Assembly (NCBI RefSeq): GCF_001310815.1
Contig: NZ_BAZK01000016.1
Span: forward strand, 56,120-120,119
Direction: 5' to 3'
DNA: 64,000 nucleotides
Source: Pseudovibrio denitrificans JCM 12308
GTDB taxonomy: Bacteria > Pseudomonadota > Alphaproteobacteria > Rhizobiales > Stappiaceae
Below the pieces are notes generated by a model, which did not search any database, was not told where the DNA came from, and was given only the letters and a program-made list of their open reading frames with translations. Position numbers and translations under genes: made by a program. Of this stretch, positions 8,685-17,129 are shown piece after piece (positions within the stretch are counted from its first letter, which is position 1; each line of letters opens with the position of its first letter).

Positions 8685-9947
8685 CTAGCTGTCCTGTTGG
8701 CGGAACGGGCCGTGTTCCGACAGGATTTTCTGTTCGTGCAGAACGGCTTGACGTTCCTGTTCCAGATAGTCTGCGACTGCATTCCTTAAAGAAGGGTGTG
8801 CAATCCAGTGCGCAGAATAGGTGAGGCTCGGCATGTAGCCGCGTGCCAGTTTATGGCTGCCCTGTGCGCCAGCCTCAACCCGCTGCAGGCCGCGGGATAG
8901 GGCAAACTCGATGGCCTGATAATAGCAGATCTCAAAGTGCAGGCAGGGGTGGTTTTCGATACACCCCCAATTGCGGCCATAAAGCGTGTTGCCGCCGATC
9001 ATGTTGAGTGCGCCCGCAATGTAACGGCCTTCGCGTTTGGCCATGATCAACAGGGTGTGATCAGAGAGCCTTTCCCCCAGCAGTGAGAAGAACTCGCGAT
9101 TGAGGTAGGGAGAACCCCATTTGCGGCTGCCAGTATCCAGATAGAACTCATAGAACGCGTCCCAGTGGCTTTCTGTCAGATCAGAGCCGGTGATCCACTC
9201 GACCTCTATATCGTTCTCCAGCGCGGTTTTACGCTCTTTGCGGATGCTTTTGCGTTTGCGGGAGGAGAGTGCCTCCAGAAACTGCGCAAAATTGCTGTAG
9301 CCGTTGTTCTCCCAATGGAACTGTTGGTCGGTGCGCAACAGGAAGCCTTCTTTGCCGAGCTCGGTCCATTCCTGTTCTGTGAGGAAGGTGAGATGAGCTG
9401 AGGAGCCTTCGATGCGGACCGTCAGTTCCTTTAGGCCCTGCGTGAGGATCTTGATGGTCTCCGGGCGGTTGGCTTCCGGTGATATCAGGAGTCGCCGACC
9501 CGGAACGGGTGTGAACGGGATGGAACACTGCAGTTTGGGGTAGTAGTTTCCGCCTACACGATGGAAGGCGTCAGCCCATGCATAATCGAAGACGTACTCG
9601 CCCTGACTATGGCTTTTGGCATAGGTTGGGATCGCGGCGATGGGTTTGCCATCTTGCTCCCACCAGATATGTTGGGGGATCCACCCTGCTTCCCATCCAA
9701 CGCATTTACTTTCTTCCAGTGCCTGCAAAAAGGCATGTGAAAGCATAGGGTTAAACTCAGAAACTTGAGAGTTTGATTCAGTTTCCGGGTTTGGGTTGGA
9801 TTGGGTCGTTTCAGGTGAATCGATCCAATCCTGTTGATCATAAAGGATCGGCGGTGTGCCGGGATTTGCCAGTGCGTCCCAATCCATGCTGGGGATCTCA
9901 TCCAGAGAGGAGAGGGCTTTCAGAACGGGTGATGGTGGTACTGACAA
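8685..9947 (-). CDS. FemAB-like GNAT protein (DUF482 family)
   Basis: 420 residues, resembling the DUF482/FemAB-like acyltransferase family found across Alphaproteobacteria. Family features include SHAFLQALEESKCVG, WEAGWIPQHI, the YGRNWGC and HFEICYYQAIEFALSRGLQR blocks and the final GYMPSLTYSAHWI. The substrate is not established. An extra Asn/Ser/Thr/Glu-rich stretch lies between LANPGTPP and MLSHAF (about residues 28-68), and its DNA contains one TTTCAGGTGAATCGA repeat (9809-9823). The start appears to be TTG at 9947 after AGGA, which is uncertain. The gene order HIT, FemAB-like, GDPD, RidA looks like a conserved neighbourhood. Confidence 0.8.
   Translation of the reverse strand: MSVPPSPVLKALSSLDEIPSMDWDALANPGTPPILYDQQDWIDSPETTQSNPNPETESNSQVSEFNPMLSHAFLQALEESKCVGWEAGWIPQHIWWEQDGKPIAAIPTYAKSHSQGEYVFDYAWADAFHRVGGNYYPKLQCSIPFTPVPGRRLLISPEANRPETIKILTQGLKELTVRIEGSSAHLTFLTEQEWTELGKEGFLLRTDQQFHWENNGYSNFAQFLEALSSRKRKSIRKERKTALENDIEVEWITGSDLTESHWDAFYEFYLDTGSRKWGSPYLNREFFSLLGERLSDHTLLIMAKREGRYIAGALNMIGGNTLYGRNWGCIENHPCLHFEICYYQAIEFALSRGLQRVEAGAQGSHKLARGYMPSLTYSAHWIAHPSLRNAVADYLEQERQAVLHEQKILSEHGPFRQQDS
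9809..9823. repeat. TTTCAGGTGAATCGA repeat inside the FemAB-like coding sequence
   Basis: Exact third copy of the 15-mer seen at 7746 and 7850. Here it sits in the loop of an inverted repeat (GGATTGG...CCAATCC) within the N-terminal low-complexity region of the gene. Confidence 0.6.
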
Positions 9948-9958
9948 ATCGATAGATC

Positions 9959-10726
9959 CTAGAGGGGCTCTTTGTCCGGATTGAAGCCTTCGAAAACAAT
10001 CTGGTCAGCATGCTTGGCAGCATTGAGACGGTCTTCTTTGGTTCTGACTGTCCATGTCATCACCGGCAGGCCATAGAACTCACGCAGGAAGCTTGGGCCG
10101 TCTGCTGGCAAATCCTTTACGAAGAACGAAACGAAATGCGGATCGGTGCCAGCCATGTGCACCATCCAGGAGATCTTCTCGATCTCGTGCTCTGTCAGGT
10201 TCAGATGATCATTTTCGCTCAACGTGGTCATAGAGATGCAGCCGCGTGGGATTTGCGGTGCAACGTCCTTCATGGTCCGAAGCATTTTCGGGTCGAAGGA
10301 TTTTATTGCTGCCGGGCCTTTATAATCGCTGAGGATTTTGGCAATGGTTTTAATGAACTCATCCTGACCTTCTGGAAGGTTCAGGGTTTTGATTTCAATA
10401 ACCAGTGGCACTTTGCCGTCAACCAGCTCCAGCAGCTCCTGCAGGGTCCAGATTGGATCGTCGGAGCCACGCATGGACAGCTTGCGCAGGTCAGCCAGAT
10501 CGAAGTCGATCACGTTGCCTTCGCCGTGGGTGAGGCGCTCAAGGTTTGGGTCGTGGAACACGATGACCTGACCGTCCTTGGTCTCTTGTAGATCAACTTC
10601 AATGGCGAAGTTGTTCTCTACAGCAGCTTTGACTGCGGACGGAGTGTTTTCAAGAATGCCTGCTTCTTTGTTATGGAAGCCGCGGTGAGCGATCGGACGG
10701 GCGGTGAGCCAGGAAAGATCTTGCAT
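9959..10726 (-). CDS. Glycerophosphodiester phosphodiesterase family protein
   Basis: GDPD TIM-barrel enzyme that hydrolyses glycerophosphodiesters to glycerol-3-phosphate and an alcohol. About 255 residues. Catalytic signatures are visible: IAHRGFHNKE with ENTPSAV, EVDLQETKDGQVIVFHD, and EIKTLN. No signal peptide is apparent, so it is likely cytoplasmic. I chose ATG 10726 (MQDLSWLTARPIAHRGF); a TTG at 10750 is possible. It lies 57 bases after ridA and 11 bases before the FemAB-like gene on the same strand, so an operon is likely. Confidence 0.88.
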   Translation of the reverse strand: MQDLSWLTARPIAHRGFHNKEAGILENTPSAVKAAVENNFAIEVDLQETKDGQVIVFHDPNLERLTHGEGNVIDFDLADLRKLSMRGSDDPIWTLQELLELVDGKVPLVIEIKTLNLPEGQDEFIKTIAKILSDYKGPAAIKSFDPKMLRTMKDVAPQIPRGCISMTTLSENDHLNLTEHEIEKISWMVHMAGTDPHFVSFFVKDLPADGPSFLREFYGLPVMTWTVRTKEDRLNAAKHADQIVFEGFNPDKEPL

Positions 10727-10783
10727 GGATTTTCGAAACTGCTTCTTCAATAAAAGGAGATGTGTTCTGCGGACAGAATGGGA

Positions 10784-11251
10784 TTAGTCGGCAATTTCGA
10801 AAATTGCTTCGATCTCAACGGCAGCGTTGAAAGGCAAGGAGCCAGCGCTGACAGCGGAGCGTGCGTGACGGCCAGCATCACCCATGGCTGCAACCATGAA
10901 ATCAGATGCGCCGTTGATGACTTTAGGTTGATCACCGAAGTCGCCGTTGGAGTTGACGAAGCCAACGATTTTGACGAGGCGGACGACTTTGGACAGGTCG
11001 CCGGTTGCCGCTTTTGCCTGTGCCAGCAGATTGATAGCGCAAAGGCGTGCAGCTTCCACACCATCTTCGATGCTCAGATCCGCGCCAACCTTGCCAACTT
11101 TTGCGATCTTGCCATCCTGCATTGGCAGCTGGCCAGAGATGAAAAGCTGGTTTCCGGTTTTTACGAAAGGCACGTAATTGGCAGCAGGAGCAGCAGCTTC
11201 CGGCAGTGTGACGCTAAGCTTTTCTAGGTTTTGCTGGATTGTGTCAGACAT
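10784..11251 (-). CDS. RidA family protein (reactive imine/enamine deaminase)
   Basis: YjgF/YER057c/UK114-type trimeric protein that hydrolyses reactive 2-aminoacrylate-type enamines. It has 155 residues from ATG 11251, chosen because GGAGG sits about 10 bases upstream. Family features include FISGQLPMQDGKI, NLLAQAKAATGDLSKVVRLV and a C-terminal NAAVEIEAIFEI. The conserved Arg is found in GRHARSAVSAGSLP. First gene of a probable operon with the GDPD and FemAB-like genes, divergent from eipB. Confidence 0.9.
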   Translation of the reverse strand: MSDTIQQNLEKLSVTLPEAAAPAANYVPFVKTGNQLFISGQLPMQDGKIAKVGKVGADLSIEDGVEAARLCAINLLAQAKAATGDLSKVVRLVKIVGFVNSNGDFGDQPKVINGASDFMVAAMGDAGRHARSAVSAGSLPFNAAVEIEAIFEIAD

Positions 11252-11559
11252 TCGGCTTTCCCTCCGGTTCGGAATGTTCTTTTGCAATAAGTGATGCAAT
11301 TCCACGAAAACTCAAGAGTTTATCTCTTCACGAAGCCGTGGTTTGCAAAGTGATGCGCAGACTCACATTAGAATCACCAGAGTTGCAAGGGTGCATGGAG
11401 CGTTGTCTACGTGGGAAACGTGTATCCAATTTGAAAGATTTACCCTAGCTCTGATTTCCTTGGCGGAATGTTTGCGTTGGTACCGGCGTTTATGCACTCT
11501 TTGGGAATGGAAGAGAGGCATGCCCACGTGTCTTTTGTTCCGACATGATCGGAGGTTTT

Positions 11560-12504
11560 ATGCTGAAACTACGCTTCGGACACGGATCGGGAAGGCTTGC
11601 TCTTCCCGCAATTGCTGGGTCTTCTCTCTCCCTCTGCTTCCTTCTTACTCCCTCCATTGGCAATGCTGCCGACCTCCAACCTCACCGCGCCGTTTATGAT
11701 ATGAGGCTTTCCAGTGCCCAGAGTGGTGCGGATATCGCTGATGTGAACGGGCGTATGGTCTATGAGCTTTCCGGCTCGGTTTGTGACGGCTTTAATGTGG
11801 ATCTGCGGTTTGTGGTGATGAGCATTGATGAGGAAGGGGAGGAAACGGTCACCGATCTTCGCAGTTCCTACTTCGAAGCGCCGGATAACTCTCAGCTCTC
11901 CTTTACTTATCAGACGTTCATTGGTGATTTTCTGGCGGAGCAAGCCCAAGGTACAGCAGAGCATCAAAGCTCAAAAGTGGATGTGGATCTGGGTGGCCCG
12001 GACGGTAAGTCGCTGAGCTTTGATGGGTCTATCATGTTCCCTCTGCAACACCTCCACAGTGTGATCGATGGTGCTACTCTCGGAAAGCACTTCATGGTTT
12101 CCAAGCTGTATGACGGCAGTGTGACCGGGGAGCAGTTGTTTGAGGCGACCACTGTCGTGGGGCGTAAGCTGGCTGATCCACTGGATCAGCGGTCTGATCA
12201 GATTTCACTGCCCAAAGCGTTAGGCACCGCTGATGCGTGGCCGGTTTCCATTGCTTATTTCAACCTGAGTGATGGTGTGCGTGGTGAGCGGGCGCCTGAC
12301 TATCAAATGCATACGGTTTTGCACGAGAACGGCGTCTCCAGAAGCATGAACCTGAACTACGGGGTGTTTGAGTTGGAAGGGGCTCTGGTTGAACTTGAGC
12401 TGAAGCCGATGATACCTGCAAGCACTTGCGGTAGTTCTGTTGCTTTGGAAGAAGAGGTGAGTGTGCCGTTTGATGGCAGGCTCAAAAAAGAGCAGCTGCG
12501 CTGA
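11560..12504 (+). CDS. eipB: Cell envelope integrity protein EipB (DUF1849 family)
   Basis: Periplasmic beta-spiral protein. EipB was described in Brucella as necessary for envelope integrity. Here it has 314 residues, with a signal peptide ending near SIGNAAD and the diagnostic start of the mature protein LQPHRAVYDMRLSSAQSG, GRMVYELSGSVCDGF. Two cysteines (VCDGF and STCGS) could form the known disulfide. ATG 11560 was chosen because GGAGG is 4 bases upstream; ATG 11545 is the alternative. It converges with dinB, with only 2 bases between the stops. Confidence 0.88.
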   Translation: MLKLRFGHGSGRLALPAIAGSSLSLCFLLTPSIGNAADLQPHRAVYDMRLSSAQSGADIADVNGRMVYELSGSVCDGFNVDLRFVVMSIDEEGEETVTDLRSSYFEAPDNSQLSFTYQTFIGDFLAEQAQGTAEHQSSKVDVDLGGPDGKSLSFDGSIMFPLQHLHSVIDGATLGKHFMVSKLYDGSVTGEQLFEATTVVGRKLADPLDQRSDQISLPKALGTADAWPVSIAYFNLSDGVRGERAPDYQMHTVLHENGVSRSMNLNYGVFELEGALVELELKPMIPASTCGSSVALEEEVSVPFDGRLKKEQLR

Positions 12505-12506
12505 GG

Positions 12507-13805
12507 CTATCTCTTGTCCGGCGTTTTGATGGATCTGCCAAGGGAGACGACTGAGCTGTCTTTGAATTTTCCGCGTAAAGCATCCATGGCGCGTTCAGCT
12601 TTGGCGCGTTTCCCTGCTTGTTCATCCAGCAGGTCTTCCGGGTCGGCCTGATCGGCAGGGCCCAGATCTCCAATCCCGACACCAATGAGACGGAAGCGCA
12701 ACTTACCGTCGGCAACGTTATGGAGCAGGTCGTCTGCTGTGCGGAAGATTTTGTCGGCCAGCTGTGTTGGGTCATGCAGCATGCGGGAGCGGGTGATGGT
12801 TTTGAAATCCGCTGTTTTGAGTTTGAGTGTGACGGATCTGCCGGATTTCTCCGCTTTTTTTGTGCGGTAAGAGACTTTCTCTGTCAGGGCCCACAGGCTC
12901 TTGGAGAGCTGAGTAACGTCTGAGATGTCGGTGTTGAACGTAGTCTCTCCGCTGATGCTTTTGGCGCCGCGGTTAGAGGAGACGTTCCGATCGTCTTCGC
13001 CCTGGCACAGCTTTGCCAGACGCAGGCCCATGGCGCCGTATTTGCGGGCGAGGTCGGTCGGGTCTTTTTGCTGGAGTTGGCCGATCGTTCTGATGCCATC
13101 CCGTTCCAGTTTGGCTTGAAACACTTTGCCAACGCCCCAAATGACGCTGGTTGGTTGCTTGGCCAGAAACTCCTTCTTCTCCTCGTCTCCAATCACTGAG
13201 AAGCCGCGGGGTTTGTCGAGGTCTGAGGCGATCTTGGCGAGAAACTTGTTGGGCGCAAGGCCCACTGAGACGGACAGTCTCAGCTCTTTCTGGATCTTAA
13301 TCGCGAACTGTACGAGCAGTTCTGCAGGTGTCGCGCCGTGGAGTTTTTGTGTGCCGGACAGGTCGAGGAAAGCTTCGTCGATGGAAAGCGGCTCTACCAG
13401 GGGGGTGAGCTTTTCCATCTCTTCGCGGATTTGCCTGCCGACCTGTGAGTAGAGGTCCATGCGCGGTTTGATGACGACTGCGTCCGGACAAAGCTCTCGT
13501 GCCTTGAACATAGGCATGGCGGAGCGGACGCCGTAGATGCGGGCGATGTAGCAGGCGGCGGAGACGACACCCCGTTGACCACCGCCAACGATGACAGGTC
13601 GGTCTGCCAGTTCAGGGTTCTCGCGCTTTTCGACAGAGGCGTAGAATGCATCACAGTCGATGTGGGCGATTTCGAGGGTGTCCAGTTCTGCATGGGCGAG
13701 GATGCGCGGGCTGCCGCATTTGGGGCATCGCGTCAGGTCTGCGCGGAATCTGTGTGAGCAGTCCCGGCAGAGTGCTTTGAGAGGTGTGGTGGCCTCAGTC
13801 GCCAT
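12507..13805 (-). CDS. dinB: DNA polymerase IV (Y family)
   Basis: Error-prone translesion polymerase, 432 residues. The catalytic motifs are [11 protein letters not shown] near residue 49 and [11 protein letters not shown] near residue 140. The fingers/little-finger parts follow ([20 protein letters not shown], then [13 protein letters not shown]). Before the polymerase fold it has a zinc-ribbon-like module, CRDCSHRF...CPKCGSPR, which is seen in alphaproteobacterial DinB. No obvious LexA box was located. It converges with eipB. Confidence 0.95.
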   Translation of the reverse strand: MATEATTPLKALCRDCSHRFRADLTRCPKCGSPRILAHAELDTLEIAHIDCDAFYASVEKRENPELADRPVIVGGGQRGVVSAACYIARIYGVRSAMPMFKARELCPDAVVIKPRMDLYSQVGRQIREEMEKLTPLVEPLSIDEAFLDLSGTQKLHGATPAELLVQFAIKIQKELRLSVSVGLAPNKFLAKIASDLDKPRGFSVIGDEEKKEFLAKQPTSVIWGVGKVFQAKLERDGIRTIGQLQQKDPTDLARKYGAMGLRLAKLCQGEDDRNVSSNRGAKSISGETTFNTDISDVTQLSKSLWALTEKVSYRTKKAEKSGRSVTLKLKTADFKTITRSRMLHDPTQLADKIFRTADDLLHNVADGKLRFRLIGVGIGDLGPADQADPEDLLDEQAGKRAKAERAMDALRGKFKDSSVVSLGRSIKTPDKR

Positions 13806-13860
13806 GAAGTCAGAGCTCCGATCAATTGCAGCTTTCTCGTGGACAGGGCTTTAGCATGAA

Positions 13861-14280
13861 CTACTCGTCAGTCTCCCATGAAATCCGTGCGCCAGCCACA
13901 TAAAACACAGAGCTGCGCATCTGGTCCTTGTCCCATTCCTCAATGGTCCAGTCCTTTGAGTTCACTGGATCGAAATTGAGGAAGAACTTGTCCTGCATAA
14001 ACATGCCGACAATGGGGTGTTTGATGACGGTGTTGGAGCAGTCGCTTGGTTCGTTCAGATTGAACTCGACGCTCTCTTCCACCTTGATCCGCAATGTGCT
14101 GAGCGAATCTTGCGGAGCTGCGGCCGGGCGCTGGCAGTCGTGGGCGGCAAACTCCAGCGTTACAGCGCCGGGGCCTTCTGCTTTTCCTGAAGTGAACAGG
14201 GCGCTGCGCAATACGGCCCCGTTTAAATGTCCAAAACGCTCCAGAAAATACTGGAGCGACGTGCTTGAAAGGTGTTCCAC
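13861..14280 (-). CDS. Conserved hypothetical protein, 139 residues
   Basis: I do not recognise a family. The start is probably GTG 14280. It is a soluble, slightly acidic protein with no signal peptide or membrane segment. It has two cysteines (HDCQRP and SDCSNT) and an aromatic C-terminal half (FFLNFDPVNSKDWTIEEWD). It lies between dinB and the HAD gene on the same strand, 48 bases after the HAD stop. Codon use looks like its neighbours, so it is probably a real gene. Confidence 0.6.
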   Translation of the reverse strand: MEHLSSTSLQYFLERFGHLNGAVLRSALFTSGKAEGPGAVTLEFAAHDCQRPAAAPQDSLSTLRIKVEESVEFNLNEPSDCSNTVIKHPIVGMFMQDKFFLNFDPVNSKDWTIEEWDKDQMRSSVFYVAGARISWETDE

Positions 14281-14327
14281 GCTTGAGTTCTCTGGGTTGG
14301 TGAAAGGTTCACTTGCAGCCTGAGACC

Positions 14328-15007
14328 TTACTTTACAGCAGCGACCAACAAATTTTCAATAAAGTCGCCGGTTTCTTTCCAGCAATTGCTTTTCAGAGCC
14401 ACGTTGGGCAGGTCGCTGGATGTTGCGTAGAAGCGTGGATCGGCGATGAAATGCACCAGCTGGACGTGTGGTGTGCTTTTGCCGACCGAAAGTATGTTGG
14501 TTGGGCTGTCATCTATAAAGATAACAGGATGATGGGCACGCTCTGCACATAGAGCTGCAACAGCACCGCCTTTAGGGCCATCATTGGTCACAAGCGGGTA
14601 ACCCATGCCGAGGCTTTTCAAGAGGTTCTCGCGAGCTGGCTTGTTGTGGGTGCCGGGCAGGTTGGTCAGGATGACGATGTCGCAGAGTTTCGACAGGCGC
14701 TCCAGTTGTTCAGCTGCATGAGGTACAGCTTCCTGCCTGCCGACTTCGCTTTCAAAGAAGTCGTGAATGACGGCCATACAGGCATCATCTGAAAGTTTTT
14801 CGCCGGACTGGGTGTAGACCATGTTTGCTTTCAGGCGGTAGGCGGTTTCCTTGAAGGAGATGCCATTGTCAGCATGAAGCGTTCAAGGTGTGGGATGAAC
14901 TGCAGGAGCACCTCGTCTACGTCGCAGATGAGGAGAGGGTGGGCGCGTTTCTCGATCAGGCTGATCTGCTGCAATGTGCTCGCGCTTGCTGTGCTAATGG
15001 TGGGCAA
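14328..15007 (-). CDS. HAD superfamily hydrolase (frameshifted)
   Basis: Haloacid dehalogenase-like phosphatase of unknown substrate, about 226 residues when joined. Motif I is LLICDVDEVLL (DxD nucleophile), motif II ILTNLPG, motif III lysine in NDGPKGGAV, and motif IV FIDDSPTN. The frame breaks near 14874: losing one base separates HLERFM from ADNGISFKETAYRLKANM, after which the frame is clean to the stop. TTG 15007 is chosen because GGAGG lies 11 bases upstream; TTG 15028 is the alternative. The start overlaps the end of the DUF3572 gene, so the two are coupled. Confidence 0.75.
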
Positions 15008-15299
15008 AGTAATCAACGCCTCCGGCAAGTTTCAGGTGAGCGGCTGCGATCATCGTTGGGCGAATGCCAGCGCTTTCCGTATAGGCCAGCAAGAGCTGCT
15101 CGTCCTGCATTAAAAATTCCAGAACCCCTGCGAGGAAGCCCGGCTCGGCTGCCGCACCGCGAATCTCCTGAGGTCCAATCCCGGCCAAAGACAGGAAGCG
15201 GCCGAGCTGTTCCGGGTCGCTGCTTAGAAATGATAGGGCACCAATTGCAATTTCCTGTGCAGTATCTTCGGTCAAACTGCCGGTTTTGCCTAAATTCAT
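14994..15299 (-). CDS. DUF3572 family protein
   Basis: Small protein of 101 residues matching the alphaproteobacterial DUF3572 family in size and neighbourhood (it usually lies beside divK). Features: AQEIAIGALSFLSSDPEQL, RFLSLAGIGPQEIR and AGVLEFLMQDEQLLLA. Function unknown. The pattern of Leu-rich helices suggests an all-alpha protein. It is divergent from divK, about 150 bases between starts, and overlaps the HAD gene downstream. Confidence 0.82.
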   Translation of the reverse strand: MNLGKTGSLTEDTAQEIAIGALSFLSSDPEQLGRFLSLAGIGPQEIRGAAAEPGFLAGVLEFLMQDEQLLLAYTESAGIRPTMIAAAHLKLAGGVDYFAHH

Positions 15300-15452
15300 T
15301 GGTGTTTGCCTTTCTGAAACGAATCCGAATTAACTATGTAGCAGGAAATTTAGTGTGGGACTTGTTCCAATGCCAGTCGCAGGGCGGCTGCATCACACCT
15401 TTATTTATGGCTAAACCATTTTTGGGGCAGCATTCTGTGCAGGACTGAACTG

Positions 15453-15823
15453 ATGCAAAAGACCGTGCTGATTGTTGAAGACAACGAACTCAACATGAAG
15501 CTGTTTAACGATCTGCTTGAGGCTCATGGCTACGCGACCTTACAATCTCGCAATGGGATGGAGGCGCTTGAGCTTGCTCGTGCACATAAACCGGATCTGA
15601 TCCTGATGGATATTCAGTTGCCCGAAGTTTCGGGGCTTGAAGTGACCAAGTGGATCAAAGAGGATGATGAGCTGAAGATCATTCCTGTGATCGCGGTAAC
15701 GGCTTTTGCATGAAGGGCGATGAGGAGCGCATCCGTCAGGGTGGGTGTGAGGCTTATATCTCCAAGCCGATCTCCGTGGGTAATTTCCTTGAGACCGTTT
15801 CAGGCTTCTTGCAGGACACATAA
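15453..15823 (+). CDS. divK: Single-domain response regulator DivK (frameshifted)
   Basis: Receiver-only regulator of the alphaproteobacterial cell-cycle/CtrA pathway. The phosphorylation site is the Asp in LILMDIQLP near residue 53, with acidic residues in [10 protein letters not shown]. One base appears to be lost at 15710: the frame ends AVTAFA, and the next frame gives [20 protein letters not shown] with the conserved Lys, ending at TAA 15821-15823. Joined length is 123 residues, typical for DivK. Because divK is usually essential, a sequence error is the likely cause. In Rhizobiales pleD usually follows. Here a gene-free kilobase follows instead. Confidence 0.9.
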
Positions 15824-16199
15824 AACAACCGTGATTATTTTTGATTGTGGTTAATTGGTAAATTGTGTTCAGCTAGAAGTTGCAGGTTTGCAAACTATCG
15901 GGAAGCAACGCTTTAGTATTCTGCTTGAGATTGTCAGTTTTCACTGGATGAAAGACTCACATCAAAAGTCGTAGGTCTTTGAAACTAGATGAAATCACCG
16001 AGTGAGTCTTGCTGGAACTGCAGGGTTTCTGTGTGGTTGCCTCTTGAAAAACGGCGGTTTCTTTCCTTTTGTTGTGTATAGGTCAAGAATCCCCTCCATT
16101 TTCAGGAGCGCAATTACCTTAAAGCTTTACTAAAGTCGTAAATGTTGCGATGGTGATATACGATATCATCTGCTTCATGAAATTAATGACTGCAAGATC

Positions 16200-16445
16200 G
16201 CAGTATTGGCTCTTGGTTGATTGAACAAATCCCAGCAATACTGCCAGATAGACTCCCTACGGAGCGCTCAGGTCCGCCGCATCTCCTGGGTCCGTGGGGT
16301 TGGCCGGCGAGTAAACGGGTTCTGAGTGGCCTCCTCGTGTCATCCGGTTCTCGCCGGCCACCAATTCTCTTCCCCATCAACAGAATGAGACATTGCTGTG
16401 CAAGCGCATGCTGTGCGCTGGGCAGTGTTCGCCTGCGCGGATGAG
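16200..16445. other. Structured GC-rich block, candidate non-coding RNA
   Basis: Two strong inverted repeats: GCAGTATTG (16200-16208) with CAATACTGC (16236-16244), and TGGCCGGCGAG (16301-16311) with CTCGCCGGCCA (16350-16360), an exact 11-base stem. The block is GC-rich compared with the flanking sequence. I could not match it to SRP RNA, tmRNA, RNase P or, with certainty, 6S RNA. It may be an RNA gene or a remnant of mobile DNA. Confidence 0.35.
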
Positions 16446-16741
16446 ATGGTGTGTGGTGAGAACGGGATGGGTTTTAAGGTGGTGTGATCCGTCATTCAGT
16501 CTGGGGCAGTTCGTTATGTGTCAAAGTTTTTGGTAAGGCCAATTCTCTTTGAAATTGAAGCGGAAATGACCGTGTTGACGGGACTATACTCAGTCAAAAT
16601 CATCTTGTGTGAGGAAATGTTGTCTACCCCTGACAATTGAGTGAGGCGGCGCGGGAGCGCGCGAGCAGGTGGGGTGCTTTTACTCCTGAATATCTCTGTT
16701 TTAAGAAGGGGGTTCCGCCTGATTGTCGGTGCTGCGCATAC

Positions 16742-16776
16742 AAAAAAGGCGCTTGCAAAATGCAAACGCCTTTTTT
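16742..16776 (-). terminator. Rho-independent terminator of rpmG
   Basis: Symmetric hairpin AAAAAAGGCG...CGCCTTTTTT with an inner TTGC/GCAA stem, about 24 bases after the rpmG stop when read on the minus strand. The A/T tracts on both sides would let it act in both directions. Confidence 0.88.
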
Positions 16777-16799
16777 GAAAATTCAGCTGAAGCCAAGAC

Positions 16800-16967
16800 T
16801 TACTTAATCTTGGTTTCTTTGAACTCAACGTGCTTCTTTACGACTGGGTCGTACTTACGCTTCACCATTTTTTCGGTCATGGTGCGGGAGTTCTTTTTGG
16901 TCACGTAGAAGTAGCCGGTGTCCGCAGTGGACTGCAGCTTGATCTTAATGGTGGTCGCCTTGGCCAT
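16800..16967 (-). CDS. rpmG: 50S ribosomal protein L33
   Basis: Ribosomal protein of 55 residues, starting [12 protein letters not shown] at 16967 and ending EFKETKIK. It is the cysteine-free form ([13 protein letters not shown], then [14 protein letters not shown]), i.e. the zinc-independent type of L33. The terminator follows directly. It lies 160 bases after the MFS gene on the same strand and is probably transcribed from its own promoter. Confidence 0.97.
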   Translation of the reverse strand: MAKATTIKIKLQSTADTGYFYVTKKNSRTMTEKMVKRKYDPVVKKHVEFKETKIK

Positions 16968-17129
16968 CGCTAAGGATCCTGTCTGTTTTCGGCCTTTTGA
17001 AAGTGGCCGGTTGTTTTGTTTGTCCCGGTGGCACCCTCACACCTTCGCTTCGGGGTAGGGTGCGCTTCCGGTGAAACTTTGGGAATTCAGCGCGCACATT
17101 ACTAATCACAGGGCTAAAGTCAAGATGCA

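Larger units (their letters stand above)
15824..16799. other. Gene-free spacer of almost 1 kb between divK and rpmG
   Basis: No gene is supported. The place where pleD normally lies holds AT-rich sequence, a GC-richer block with strong inverted repeats (16200-16445) and the rpmG terminator. Short open frames in the block lack ribosome sites and family resemblance. Confidence 0.55.

Noticed and set aside
12507..13805. Zinc-ribbon N-terminus of DinB as a novelty
   Set aside because: The CxxC...CxxC extension is common in alphaproteobacterial DinB proteins.
16183..16380. Short Arg-rich open frame in the divK-rpmG spacer
   Set aside because: No ribosome site and no family resemblance; the region is better explained by inverted repeats.
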